In this document: positions 26,801 through 35,230 of the stretch, in pieces
How positions within the stretch are numbered: the first letter of the stretch is position 1
Layout: every line of letters starts with the position of its first letter
Assembly: GCA_913048295.1 (NCBI GenBank)
Contig: CAJWWK010000003.1
Span: forward strand, 24,094-88,093
Source: an uncultured Dehalococcoidia bacterium
GTDB lineage: Bacteria; Chloroflexota; Dehalococcoidia; Lucifugimonadales; Lucifugimonadaceae
Length of the DNA stretch: 64,000 nt
Reading direction: 5' to 3'
Notes under the pieces: model-generated
The model's database searches: none
Seen by the model: only the letters and a program-made list of their open reading frames with translations
What the model was told of the DNA's origin: nothing
Translations under genes and position numbers: made by a program

Positions 26801-28350
26801 ATGCGTAGCCCGACAACACCGGGAACACCCTCTTCCCAGTGCTCCTGGACTACAACGGAACCCTCCGGCGCGTTGTCACGCAGCCAGCTCGAAACCTCAT
26901 TCAAAGGGTGCACCCCCGAGTACACGCTCATGAACGAAAGCGAATAGTGAGCCGTAAACACCAGCACCAACACAATCGGCGCAACCTGCAGCCAGCGCCG
27001 CCGGGGCCACGCCGCTTTTACTGCCTCGAAGGCCCACCACAACACCCGGGCGCCGTAAAGAACCAGGAACGGAGTGACTGGCATCATGTACCGCATGAAC
27101 TTCACATCGAGCCAGCCGGTAATCAGCAAATACGGCAGCACCCAGGCCAGTATCACGAGGTCGGCCTTTCGCTGCGCCAGCACCGCGGCGATCACCGCGC
27201 CAATCAAGCCCAGCCACACCGTTATCCCGAGCGCCGGTCCCAGCCCCCAGGTGCCCAGCTGGACTATATGGTAAATGTATTTCGGCGTGTTCTCATACTG
27301 ACGCGTGAACGGAAAATCGACCTCGCGACGAACCATCTGACCCTGGGTCGAAATATTGTCGATGTAGGTCCCGAAGTCGAGAAACATGTACGGCTGGGTG
27401 ACAACCAGTACCACAACAGTCGCCGTCACGGTGATCAACAGGTTCTTGTACGTAACCCACTGCCGCGTTGCCGAATCGTCCGATGCCAGGCCATCAAGGT
27501 TGAACCGGTCGCCCTTGCGTGACGTTGCATAAATCAGGTGTGCGAGAACGAGTGTGAACGCCAGGGGCAATACTGAAAACTTGGTTGCCACCGCCAGCCC
27601 GAACATCACCCCGGCCAGCACCGAATCGCGCTTCCGACCACTCTGTGCAACACGAATCGAGTAGTAGACCGTTGCGACAATGAATGTCGTCATAAACGTA
27701 TCTACGGCAAAGAAATGACTCAGTTGAACCTGCTGAACTGCCACCGCTGAAAGCAACGCCGCCAGCAGGCCCACCCTGCTGCTGAACACCGCACGACCGA
27801 TCATGAAGACCAGTAAAACGGTCGCCACATCGGAAAACGCCGATAGCGCCCTGCCCGCGAAACGCAGTTCAAAAAGATTCATCCACTTGAACGGAGAAAC
27901 TGCGTACTGGATCGACTTCAGCGCATAGTGCGGAAGGCTGCCCCAGTTAAAAGATCCGGGGTTCAGCGTGCTGGCTGCCGGGTCGAAAATATCCGACCAT
28001 TCCTCGCCCTCTGGAAACTGAAGATCGTTGACCTGTCCGAGAAACGCCCGCTCGTCGGGGTGGAACAGACCGCCCTGGTCCCAGTTGATCCCGTAAAGAC
28101 GCAGGCTCACAGCGAGGAGAAGGATCAGCGCCAGCCCAATGCGCGCGGACATCCGCGGAAATCTGACGCGGCTAAAAGAAAATCCTCGATCCGCCCGATC
28201 CGAAGAATAGTTATCTATGACGAAGTGCGAATCTTGCCCGGAAACAATTTGGGAACCCGGCAAGCTGGCACGCTGTTGTTCACGCATGGAGAAGAATTCT
28301 ATCGTCGGCTTTCTATCGAGCGCATCCACGTTCCGAGGCCGCTTGTGCAC
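23887..28350 (-). CDS. Giant membrane glycosyltransferase: PMT-like domain fused to Chlor_Arch_YYY domain
   Basis: 1487 residues with more than 20 hydrophobic segments. The N-terminal half resembles GT-C (dolichyl-phosphate mannosyltransferase-like) enzymes: GLFHPDERAFLGQ after the first helix and multiple helices before a soluble region (about 470-690). The C-terminal half is the DUF2298/Chlor_Arch_YYY domain with the namesake YYY in GGYLNYYYFGQF, plus FADLHAHLIAIP. This fused form is known from Chloroflexota and archaea. It probably transfers sugars from lipid carriers outside the membrane. GTG 28350 gives the longest frame; ATG 28287 or 28152 are possible. No clear ribosome-binding site decides it. 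Confidence 0.9.
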   Translation of the reverse strand: MHKRPRNVDALDRKPTIEFFSMREQQRASLPGSQIVSGQDSHFVIDNYSSDRADRGFSFSRVRFPRMSARIGLALILLLAVSLRLYGINWDQGGLFHPDERAFLGQVNDLQFPEGEEWSDIFDPAASTLNPGSFNWGSLPHYALKSIQYAVSPFKWMNLFELRFAGRALSAFSDVATVLLVFMIGRAVFSSRVGLLAALLSAVAVQQVQLSHFFAVDTFMTTFIVATVYYSIRVAQSGRKRDSVLAGVMFGLAVATKFSVLPLAFTLVLAHLIYATSRKGDRFNLDGLASDDSATRQWVTYKNLLITVTATVVVLVVTQPYMFLDFGTYIDNISTQGQMVRREVDFPFTRQYENTPKYIYHIVQLGTWGLGPALGITVWLGLIGAVIAAVLAQRKADLVILAWVLPYLLITGWLDVKFMRYMMPVTPFLVLYGARVLWWAFEAVKAAWPRRRWLQVAPIVLVLVFTAHYSLSFMSVYSGVHPLNEVSSWLRDNAPEGSVVVQEHWEEGVPGVVGLRMHERVELYNPDSPQKFERLTEQLSGADYFVLLSNRLYATIPRLPDRYPVTSNFYEKLFAGELGFEMVDSSGRYAGGLGVDYYEDPFARLEFGPPEGFEPPSSGFLTAGFGWADESFSVYEHPQTFVFENTGDYSAEELADAIGVSEFGSQGFVSTEIGLLLSDEVASIQQSGGTWSSITFLRWLPDWLTPIVWYAAAQLFALAVLPIAFVVFRPWPDGGYLFAKPLGLVLVATTAWLLVSANIVTFSFLTVLFALLIVAAVSYFVTRATGGDFLSHLKANARRFMWMELLLLVAFVAFLLVRAANPDLWETYKGGEKPMDFAYLNAVVRSTTLPPYDPWYAGGYLNYYYFGQFMIASLIRFTGIVPSVAYNLAVPLLFAFTVGGVYSIVSGLAELTLRARRLPAWSKRSPIYAGLAAAVLVAVAGNIDGLLQLLQGASRVFFQDGMFGEFDFWRSSRMMEPDTGANEITEFPYFTFLFADLHAHLIAIPIAITAFAATIAAYLRIGRRRPWAESLAGLFVIGVLVGSLRTINAWDFPTQLMLAGAFLVGGHLLTSGRTLIDRLVVGVVSTVFVVVVGQLVYLPFHVNFELFNDGVIKSQFRTDLWRYVVIHSIFLLLVVSWLVFMLRERLPGVLTALASGPAYGSGLRGWTWPVAMVLVVAVAVTLAVSGFATISFTIVLSVAVLGVGLAARRAAQPGTRYLLVAVGMVGMAMAMAAGVDVFTVKDDIGRMNTVFKFYLQAWVLLAMASSYFLWVLADAGKLSLSKLRAGRGVWLGSLAVLAVGVMIYPVLGTRDRNATRFETNALALDGMSYMESATYFDKEGPLTLKYDFDAIKWMQQNVEGSPVIIEGLSHLYSWGNRISVYTGLPSVIGWDNHQNQQRAGYSFTVAARRAEIDDFYNSPLRFTALQTLDNYDVKYVYVGEMERAKYSIIGLFKFERMASDGLVQVYPPSGSDLDTPVIIYEYTPRER

Positions 28351-28523
28351 GAAGCACGAAAAATGTTGGCGAAATACACCCGCAGACGCTGCTACTCAGT
28401 ACGCATCAAGCCGGGATTTCGATAGGTATCGCTTTATTCCCGTGTTATGGACCATGTTGCGACCGCGCATCTCTGTGCCTTTCTCAAAAGTTGGTTTGAC
28501 CACCGACTCCTGCACACCTACGC

Positions 28524-29882
28524 TTGATTTCAACCATTTTCTCGCGTGCGATCCAGATACGGAAAGTCAGTAACCCGCAATTGACCACACTTGATACCCA
28601 ACCGCTTGTCGTCACCTCATTCGATCGAACCGTCCTGCCAAACGGCCTGAGAATTCTCACAAGCACGTTCCGTCACACCAACGCCGTGAGCATCATCTTC
28701 CTGTTCGGGGCCGGCTCGCGATACGAAACACCCGAACTCGCCGGCGCTTCGCATCTCTTCGAGCACCTGCTGTTCAAAGGAACTCCCACCCGGCCGACAC
28801 CGCGCCAGATATCCGAAGTGGTGGAGGGAGTAGGAGGTTCGCTCAACGCGTTTACCGACCGCGAGGTCACCGGTTACTGGTGCCGTCTCGCCCAGCCACA
28901 CTACCGTGAGGGGATCGACCTACTTTCCGACATGGCGCTTAACTCACTATTCCGGGACGAGGACATAGACAAGGAAAAACAGGTCGTTTACGAGGAGATA
29001 CGCGCCTCTTTCGATTCGCCCGGTGCCCGAGCCTCGATGCTGTTGGACGAACTCCTCTGGCCCAACCAGCCCATGGGACGCGATATTGCGGGGACTGTCG
29101 AGTCGGTCGGCGCGATTTCCCGTGACGAGATGCGCAAATACCTGGAAACCCAGTACGTCGCGTCCAACACCGTAATCGCAGTTGCCGGGAACATCGAACA
29201 CGATGACGTGGTCGAACAGCTGACCGAACTGCTCGGCGGGCTCCAGGATGGTGAAATCCTGCCGATGTACCCGTTTGAAAGCAAGACCGACGGTCCCCGA
29301 GTCGCACTGGAGCACCGCCCTACAGAACAGGCCCACATCGCATTCGGTCTTCCCGGATTTTCACAAGACGACCCCGATCGATATGCCCTGGCGTTAATGT
29401 CGGTGATTCTTGGCGAATCGATGAGCAGCCGCCTGTTTGAGGAGGTGCGTGAACAAAGGGGACTGGCCTACGACATCCACAGCGGCGTGGCATTTTACAG
29501 CGACTGCGGGGCGTTCATTGTTGAATCGGGAATCGACCCTGCACGCATCGACGAGGCGATCCCCGTAATCCTTGGTGAACTCGGCAAGATGCGTGATGGG
29601 GTAACTGAAGCGGAGTGGGCACAGGCACGTGAACTGACGAAGGGGCGAATGATGCTCCGCATGGAAGAGAGCCGGGCTGTAACCAGCTTCCTGGGCATCC
29701 AGGAACTGCTGCGCGACAAGGTCGAATCGGTCGACGCAGTGATCGAGAAGATTGAAGCCGTGACCCTGGACGACATCAAGCGGGTTGCCAATCGGATTAT
29801 CAGTGCCGAAAACCTCGTCCTCGCTGTGGTCGGGCCGTTCGATGACGCGAGCCGGTTCGAAAAGCTGCTCAAGTTCGAGTAA
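28524..29882 (+). CDS. M16 family zinc protease (processing-peptidase type)
   Basis: Up to 452 residues. The inverted zinc motif HxxEH is HLFEH in GASHLFEHLLFKGT, with the distal Glu in the following EEIRAS region. DNGLR-type N-terminus appears as VLPNGLRIL. The second domain (about 200-450) has RGLAYDIHSG, typical of M16B. Such proteins resemble mitochondrial processing peptidase and can form dimers or pair with an inactive homologue. The start is TTG 28524 or TTG 28581; neither has a good ribosome-binding site, and homology favours the later one. Confidence 0.88.
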   Translation: MISTIFSRAIQIRKVSNPQLTTLDTQPLVVTSFDRTVLPNGLRILTSTFRHTNAVSIIFLFGAGSRYETPELAGASHLFEHLLFKGTPTRPTPRQISEVVEGVGGSLNAFTDREVTGYWCRLAQPHYREGIDLLSDMALNSLFRDEDIDKEKQVVYEEIRASFDSPGARASMLLDELLWPNQPMGRDIAGTVESVGAISRDEMRKYLETQYVASNTVIAVAGNIEHDDVVEQLTELLGGLQDGEILPMYPFESKTDGPRVALEHRPTEQAHIAFGLPGFSQDDPDRYALALMSVILGESMSSRLFEEVREQRGLAYDIHSGVAFYSDCGAFIVESGIDPARIDEAIPVILGELGKMRDGVTEAEWAQARELTKGRMMLRMEESRAVTSFLGIQELLRDKVESVDAVIEKIEAVTLDDIKRVANRIISAENLVLAVVGPFDDASRFEKLLKFE

Positions 29883-29990
29883 CGAAAGGGTCCGGCACCC
29901 GGCTCGCAGCACAACCAACTCGCGAAACTCGGTTAAGCGTGTTCGAAAAACGCTAGGGCTCAATAAAATTACCGGCGTAACTTGCTAATC

Positions 29991-30458
29991 ATGTTGACAA
30001 GAAACGCACCTCCATCCGATTTCAAATGGCAGGCAGAAAACATCCATGCCCTGCGTAGCCATCTTGGTCTTTCACAAACCGCGCTGTCACGCGAACTTGG
30101 CATTCGCCAGCAGACGATCAGCGAATGGGAAACCGGGATGTACGCCCCACGCGGCGCATCTGTCACCATCCTCACCCTGCTGGCGGTCAGTGCGAACTTC
30201 CCGTTCGAAGCCGAAACCGAGGAAGTATCGCCTGTGCGGCTCATTGAAACGGAGCGGCCATCACCGGCCACCGCTCCCCGCCGACTGGCAGATTCAGGCC
30301 CGGTAAATCGATCTATCCACCAGAACGTTCCGGCACAGCGGCTTACGTTTGAAGCAGCAAGAGCTGCTCAGACCGACCGCAGTACCGGTACCTACAATTC
30401 GACATATTCCGAGTCGCCGCCTTCGGCTTCGGTGAGACGACGCGAAGTACCGATGTAA
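29991..30458 (+). CDS. XRE-family helix-turn-helix regulator with disordered tail
   Basis: 155 residues from ATG 29991 (a TTG 9 bp earlier is also possible). Residues about 15-65 are a Cro/C1-type helix-turn-helix: LRSHLGLSQTALSRELGIR then QQTISEWETG. The rest is Pro/Ser/Arg-rich and likely disordered, with no sensor domain. It lies between the M16 protease and a small AsnC-type gene, and its target is unknown. Confidence 0.85.
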   Translation: MLTRNAPPSDFKWQAENIHALRSHLGLSQTALSRELGIRQQTISEWETGMYAPRGASVTILTLLAVSANFPFEAETEEVSPVRLIETERPSPATAPRRLADSGPVNRSIHQNVPAQRLTFEAARAAQTDRSTGTYNSTYSESPPSASVRRREVPM

Positions 30459-30544
30459 AAACGATCCTCGTTGGCCGAAGCCAGGCAATCTCCTCGTCAC
30501 CAGCGGAATACTGACGATACGACAACCCAAAGCGAGTTCGGGTT

Positions 30545-30574
30545 TTGACACTGTTGACCAAGTCCAAATAGGAT
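30545..30574 (+). promoter_or_regulatory. Predicted sigma-70 promoter of the AsnC-domain/acyl-CoA dehydrogenase operon
   Basis: TTGACA (30545-30550), an 18-nt spacer, TAGGAT (30569-30574). It sits 40 nt before the TTG start at 30614. Confidence 0.55.
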
Positions 30575-30591
30575 TGCCATTCATCAACAGT
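30550..30591. promoter_or_regulatory. Inverted repeat flanking the -10 box, candidate operator
   Basis: ACTGTTGA (30550-30557) and its exact reverse complement TCAACAGT (30584-30591) are 34 bp apart, about three helical turns, on either side of the -10 element. A direct repeat GTCAACG GTCAACG follows (30590-30603). The adjacent product is an AsnC-type ligand domain, but it lacks a DNA-binding domain, so the binder could be the upstream XRE protein. Confidence 0.4.
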
Positions 30592-30613
30592 CAACGGTCA
30601 ACGGAGAGATCAT

Positions 30614-30850
30614 TTGGCTGCGCGTGCATACATCCTTATCGAAACGGCCGTCGGCAAGACCCACGACGTGTCTGAGGCACTAAAAAACCTGCCGGCGATG
30701 AAGAAGGTCGACACAGTTACCGGACCATTCGATATCATCGCGGTTGCCGAAGCTGACGACCTTCCGGGCATAGGCGATCTGATTACCAATGGAATGCACA
30801 GCGTTCCAGGAATCGTTAAAACGGTCACATGTCTGTCTGTTGGAAGCTGA
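30614..30850 (+). CDS. Stand-alone Lrp/AsnC ligand-binding (RAM) domain protein
   Basis: 78 residues covering only the ligand-binding half of Lrp/AsnC regulators: a beta-alpha-beta fold with VTGPFDIIAVAEADD and a C-terminal TVTCLSVGS strand. There is no helix-turn-helix. TTG 30614 is supported by GGAGAG at 30603-30608. Such single-domain proteins assemble into dimers or decamers and bind amino acids; they may modulate a full-length Lrp. It heads a run containing two acyl-CoA dehydrogenases. Confidence 0.85.
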   Translation: MAARAYILIETAVGKTHDVSEALKNLPAMKKVDTVTGPFDIIAVAEADDLPGIGDLITNGMHSVPGIVKTVTCLSVGS

Positions 30851-30918
30851 AGCTCTGACAGGCCGACGCGTTTGAAAATGTCGGAATCAGCTGATATCAG
30901 TCCGGGACCGGTCAGGCA

Positions 30919-32103
30919 TTGCGCTTCGATTTTACTCCAGAAGAATCCGATTTCAGACGCAAATTAAGCGCCTTCCTCGACGGCGCGCTCCCTGCTGACT
31001 GGCACGGTCCCGCAGATGAATCGCGCGACGACCACTGGGCACTGAATCAGCAGATTAAAAAAGGACTGGCCGACCGCGGCTGGTTCGTCATGAGCTGGCC
31101 AACTGAATACGGCGGCGCCGACTCCTCGCCGATGATGAACACCATCTTTGCCGAAGAAATGGCCTACCGAAGGGCACCCGGACACGACCGCTTCGGCACC
31201 CGCATGCTGGGCCCCACCCTGATGCGGTTCGGCTCCGATTCCCAGCGAGCCGAGCACCTCGGGGCCATCGCACGCGGTGAAGTGCAGTGGTGCCAGGGAT
31301 ACTCGGAACCAAACTCGGGCTCCGATCTCGCGTCTCTGCAAACGCGTGCGGTACTTGATGGCGATAATTTCATCGTCAATGGCGCGAAAATCTGGACATC
31401 GCTCGCCCATCGTGCCGACATGATGTTCATGCTCGTGCGGACTGATCCCGACGCAGCACCCCACAAAGGGATCAGCCTGTTGCTGGTCGATATGAAAACC
31501 CCCGGGATCCAGGTTCTACCAATCATCAACATGGCCGGTGTCCACAGCTTCAACCAGGTCGTATTCGACGATGTGCGCGTGCCACAAGCCAACCTGGTGG
31601 GCGATCTCAACGATGGCTGGCGAGTCGGCATGACCGTGCTTAACTTTGAACGGTCGGGGATCGACTACGCGGTATGGGCGAGAGCGGCGCTGGAAGAGTT
31701 GGTCGACTACGTCAAGAACGACGATTCTCTTGTCAGCACGGTGAAAACCAATCCGGAAGTCCGGGGTAAACTTGCATCTCTGAATACCGAGATCGAGGCA
31801 GCGCGCCTCCTGTGCTACGACGTGGCATGGCGGCAGGGACAGGGAGAAGTGCCGTCTGCCGAAGCGTCGATCAGCAAGGTCGCCGGTACCGAGATCTACG
31901 CGAAAGTGCTGGACTACGGCACCGAACTGCTGGGAATGTACGGCGCACTGGAACCCGGCTCGGAGCAGGCCGAACTTCAAGGCAATTTTCTCAAAATGCG
32001 TCTGTTTGCCACATCGGGACCCATCCTTGCCGGCACCAACGAAATCCAGAAAAACATCATTGCGCAACGCGGGCTGAACCTGCCACGGGCGCCACGACGG
32101 TAG
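30919..32103 (+). CDS. Acyl-CoA dehydrogenase
   Basis: 394 residues from TTG 30919. It shows the three-domain fold: an N-terminal helical domain, FAD-contact motif WCQGYSEPNSGSDLASLQT with WTSLAH, and a C-terminal helical domain ending in FATSGPILAGTNEIQKNIIAQR, the FAD/CoA signature. It oxidises acyl-CoA thioesters and passes electrons to ETF. A second, more divergent dehydrogenase follows 17 bp later. That arrangement is known for heterotetrameric FadE pairs acting on bulky or sterol-type acyl chains. Substrate is unknown. Confidence 0.92.
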   Translation: MRFDFTPEESDFRRKLSAFLDGALPADWHGPADESRDDHWALNQQIKKGLADRGWFVMSWPTEYGGADSSPMMNTIFAEEMAYRRAPGHDRFGTRMLGPTLMRFGSDSQRAEHLGAIARGEVQWCQGYSEPNSGSDLASLQTRAVLDGDNFIVNGAKIWTSLAHRADMMFMLVRTDPDAAPHKGISLLLVDMKTPGIQVLPIINMAGVHSFNQVVFDDVRVPQANLVGDLNDGWRVGMTVLNFERSGIDYAVWARAALEELVDYVKNDDSLVSTVKTNPEVRGKLASLNTEIEAARLLCYDVAWRQGQGEVPSAEASISKVAGTEIYAKVLDYGTELLGMYGALEPGSEQAELQGNFLKMRLFATSGPILAGTNEIQKNIIAQRGLNLPRAPRR

Positions 32104-32120
32104 CGGGCTGAGGGAATCGG

Positions 32121-33239
32121 TTGGACTTCGGACTCACACAAACCCAGAAACTTATTCGCACTTCTGCACGCGAATTTCTGGCCGACCGCTCCGGCCCTGC
32201 GACCGTACGCGCGGTCGCAGACGGTGATACTGAAGTCGCTGCGAACCTCTGGATGGATGTTGTTGAACTCGGCTGGCCGGCCCTCACTGTTTCCGAACAA
32301 CACGGCGGCGCCGGGCTCTCGTTCAGCGATCTCGCCGTGCTGCTGGAAGAACTGGGTGCGACCCTTGCCCCGGTACCGATAGCCGAATCGGCGATCACCG
32401 CACGAATACTGGAACGATTCGGTCAGGATGCGCTCAAGGCTGAACTGCTCCCCCAAATCGCCGACGGTGATGTTCTGATCACGCCCGCAATTGTTGGGCG
32501 AGATGCGTCGTGGGACGCCCATAACACCGGCACAGTTGCTAACCGCACCGGCTCAGGTCTCGTCATCACTGGCGAAGCGCGTTTCGTTTCGTTCGCAAAC
32601 CAGGCGACTCATGCGCTTACTCTGGTAAATACCGATGATGACCAATTCGCAATGGTTGTTGTTCCGATCTGGAAATCGCCCGGAGTCGAACAGATCCCGC
32701 TCAACCACGCTTCAGGCACCCCGGTTTACAGCCTGACCTTCAACGAGGTAGAAGCGCCTACCTCTAACATCGTGGCCACCGGTACCGAGGCAGTCGCCGC
32801 AGCTGCAGAACTGGTAGCTACTGGAAGCGTGGCGCGCGCAACTCAACTCGCCGGGCTCGCAAGAGCGGTAGTCGATTCAACGGTGGAATATACCGCGGGA
32901 CGACAGCAGTTCGGGCGGCCGGTCGGCTCCTTCCAGGCAGTACAGCACCACCTTGCCGAGATGGCAATCGCAGCCAAGCAGGTAAACCACCTCGCCCACG
33001 CCGCGGCGTGGAGTTTTTCACAAGATGGCTATTCCGTCGACCGAGCTGCACGGGCAAAAATTGCAGCAAGTGAAAAAATCGCAGACCTCTGCTGGACCGC
33101 TCACCAGTGCCACGGAGCCATCGGGTTTACGTGGGAACACAACCTGCACCTTTATACTCGCAGGGCCCTGGCATGGAAAACAGACTTCGGCGACGCCGCG
33201 TTTCACAAGGCAATACTCGCAAGCGCTATGGGCTTATAA
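32121..33239 (+). CDS. Acyl-CoA dehydrogenase, second subunit or paralogue
   Basis: 372 residues from TTG 32121, with GAGGGA 5 nt upstream. It is shorter and less canonical than its neighbour. The middle domain lacks a clear SEPxxGSD motif, while the C-terminal domain keeps RQQFGRPVGSFQAVQHHLA and HGAIGFTWEHNLHLY. Pairs of one complete and one reduced dehydrogenase form alpha2-beta2 complexes in sterol side-chain degradation. A shared complex here is inferred from adjacency only. Confidence 0.88.
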   Translation: MDFGLTQTQKLIRTSAREFLADRSGPATVRAVADGDTEVAANLWMDVVELGWPALTVSEQHGGAGLSFSDLAVLLEELGATLAPVPIAESAITARILERFGQDALKAELLPQIADGDVLITPAIVGRDASWDAHNTGTVANRTGSGLVITGEARFVSFANQATHALTLVNTDDDQFAMVVVPIWKSPGVEQIPLNHASGTPVYSLTFNEVEAPTSNIVATGTEAVAAAAELVATGSVARATQLAGLARAVVDSTVEYTAGRQQFGRPVGSFQAVQHHLAEMAIAAKQVNHLAHAAAWSFSQDGYSVDRAARAKIAASEKIADLCWTAHQCHGAIGFTWEHNLHLYTRRALAWKTDFGDAAFHKAILASAMGL

Positions 33240-33250
33240 GGAATTACGTT

Positions 33251-33649
33251 ATGTGGTGGACTGCAGAAGAAGAAGAAAATCAACTCCGGCAACCCGACTG
33301 CCTGTTTTGCAACATCGTCCACGGTGAGGAGTCTTCGACCGAGGTTTATTCGGACGATCAGTGCTTTGCCTTCAACGACATCAACCCGCTCGCCAACGTC
33401 CATGTGTTGATAGTGCCGCGCGAACACGTCACCTACATCACGGGTGCTACCGAACAACATGAAGCGCTGCTTGGTCATCTGCTTCGCGTTGGTGCCAGGA
33501 TCGCCATTCGGCTTGGCATCGCTGAAGGCGGATATCGACTCGCCGTGAACCAGGGCGTCGATGCCGGACAGATAGTCGACCACCTGCACATACATATGCT
33601 TGGCGGCGGTCAGCTGGATGTACTGGGAACACCGCTTGGCCCGATGTAA
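33251..33649 (+). CDS. HIT-family (histidine triad) nucleotide hydrolase
   Basis: 132 residues from ATG 33251, with AAGGA 8 nt upstream. CLFCNIV at the N-terminus is a zinc-binding-type motif, and the catalytic triad is HLHIHMLGG near the C-terminus. HinT-type enzymes hydrolyse AMP-lysine, AMP-morpholidate or adenylated by-products. A longer frame from 33107 overlaps the dehydrogenase and is not supported. Confidence 0.93.
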   Translation: MWWTAEEEENQLRQPDCLFCNIVHGEESSTEVYSDDQCFAFNDINPLANVHVLIVPREHVTYITGATEQHEALLGHLLRVGARIAIRLGIAEGGYRLAVNQGVDAGQIVDHLHIHMLGGGQLDVLGTPLGPM

Positions 33650-33712
33650 ACAACCCGCCCGTCGCTGGCCAGTGGACACGTCAGCGGAGAGTCTGGAAGG
33701 GTTGAACGCGTA

Positions 33713-34984
33713 GTGCGAGTCTCGATTCTTTCCGGCACCAGTTATTCAGCCTTCAAATACCGTGAATACAGGCTTTTCTGGATTGCCGCGGCCTTTTCTA
33801 ACATCGGTATGTGGTCGCTCGTCTACGGTCGACTGTGGCTCATGCGAACACTAACGGGTTCGGAAGTAATGCTTGGCCTCGTGGCAACGGCAAACCTGGC
33901 TCCAGTGCTGATTTTCTCGATGTGGGGCGGGGTCTTTGCCGACCGGTTCAACCGTCTGAAGATCGTGCGAGCCACACGACTCCTGTTCGCCCTAACAACC
34001 CTCGGGACCGCGGTTCTGATCCACAGCGGAAACGTTGAGCCGTGGCACGTCCTCGCGATATCGTCTGTAACCGGAACATTGCTCGCCTTCGATATACCCT
34101 CGAGGTCGGCAATGGTGGCAACGATCGTGCCAAAAGAACACCTCGCGGGTGCCATTGCCCTTTATTCGATTGTGTTCGGTGCCGCTGCAATCGTGGGACC
34201 GATGCTCTTTGACCCGCTGGTCTCCGCCTGGGGCCTCCACGGACTTTTCTACATCATCGGCACTTCCTATCTGCTGACCGTCCTGACATTACTGATGATG
34301 CGAACTCAGGGTCACAAGGTAACGGCAACCAGCCAGACAGTGCTTGGCGGACTGCTACAGGGCTTCGTATACCTCAGGCACCAGAAAGCTATTTCAGCAG
34401 TCATTCTGCTCGGTGTCATGCTCGGCATGTTCGGTACGTCGTTCGACACCCTGCTACCTGTCTTTACGGACGAAATATTTACCGGCGGGACCGACGTATT
34501 CGGTCAACTCTTACTGGGAGCCGGAATAGGAGGACTGGCTGCCACGACTGCAATAACACTGATTGGCCGGCGGGTCCGACCAGCGCTCTATCTCGTCATC
34601 GCAGGCGTCGGCCTCGGGGCAGCCCAGCTAACCTTTGCGCGCATCGAAATACTCAGTCTTGCAGTAATCGTTGCCGGAATCATCGGCGGGTTCAAAGTAG
34701 TACTCGGGACGATGAACACAACAGTCGTGCAGACCCTCGTTGACGAAGAGTTCCGGGGTCGCGTAATGAGCATCAACCAGCTCACCTGGGGCGCATCGGC
34801 ATTAGGTGGGCTCCTCATGGGCTACCTGGCACAGCGGTTCGACGCGCCGACCGCCATGATCATCGGCGGTACAATCGTGGTCCTGGCTACCGTGCTGGTA
34901 GGACAGCGGCTGCTCCGCTACTTCGGGATGGGTTCGGCAAGTGCGAACCTCGCTTCCGGCCAGAAGCCGGGAGCGGCTGCCTAA
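33713..34984 (+). CDS. MFS exporter (enterobactin-exporter-like, MFS_3)
   Basis: 423 residues with 12 predicted membrane helices. It starts at GTG 33713. The N-terminus SAFKYREYRLFWIAAAFSNIG and the loop GGVFADRFNRLKIVRATRLLF are typical of this exporter group. Substrate unknown. It ends the run begun at 30614, with 63 bp from the HIT gene. Confidence 0.88.
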   Translation: MRVSILSGTSYSAFKYREYRLFWIAAAFSNIGMWSLVYGRLWLMRTLTGSEVMLGLVATANLAPVLIFSMWGGVFADRFNRLKIVRATRLLFALTTLGTAVLIHSGNVEPWHVLAISSVTGTLLAFDIPSRSAMVATIVPKEHLAGAIALYSIVFGAAAIVGPMLFDPLVSAWGLHGLFYIIGTSYLLTVLTLLMMRTQGHKVTATSQTVLGGLLQGFVYLRHQKAISAVILLGVMLGMFGTSFDTLLPVFTDEIFTGGTDVFGQLLLGAGIGGLAATTAITLIGRRVRPALYLVIAGVGLGAAQLTFARIEILSLAVIVAGIIGGFKVVLGTMNTTVVQTLVDEEFRGRVMSINQLTWGASALGGLLMGYLAQRFDAPTAMIIGGTIVVLATVLVGQRLLRYFGMGSASANLASGQKPGAAA

Positions 34985-35075
34985 ACTTCACCTTAAATCC
35001 ACCACCTGGGCCGCACATTCAAGTGATGATGCCGTGACGTTTATTCGGCGCACGAAACCGGTCAAGAATTTTTAG

Positions 35076-35104
35076 TTGCGGCTAGGCTCGCCTGTGGGCA
35101 TAAT
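35076..35104 (+). promoter_or_regulatory. Candidate promoter of the molybdenum hydroxylase cluster
   Basis: TTGCGG (35076-35081), 17-nt spacer, CATAAT (35099-35104), about 125 nt ahead of the first gene. A separate TATAAA (35205-35210) closer to the gene has no good -35 partner. Confidence 0.4.
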
Positions 35105-35230
35105 GAGCGCGCTCACCTCGGAAGAACTTCAGGGTTCCCGAATTGCCTGCCCGGACTCCGGGTATTCTTGCCGATATTCCAGTGTTATCGGCTCGACAAT
35201 TTTGTATAAACACTTGAAAGGAGAGGGCAC

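Noticed and set aside
26839..27522. Second plus-strand frame in the same gene
   Set aside because: Same reason; composition reflects antisense of hydrophobic codons.
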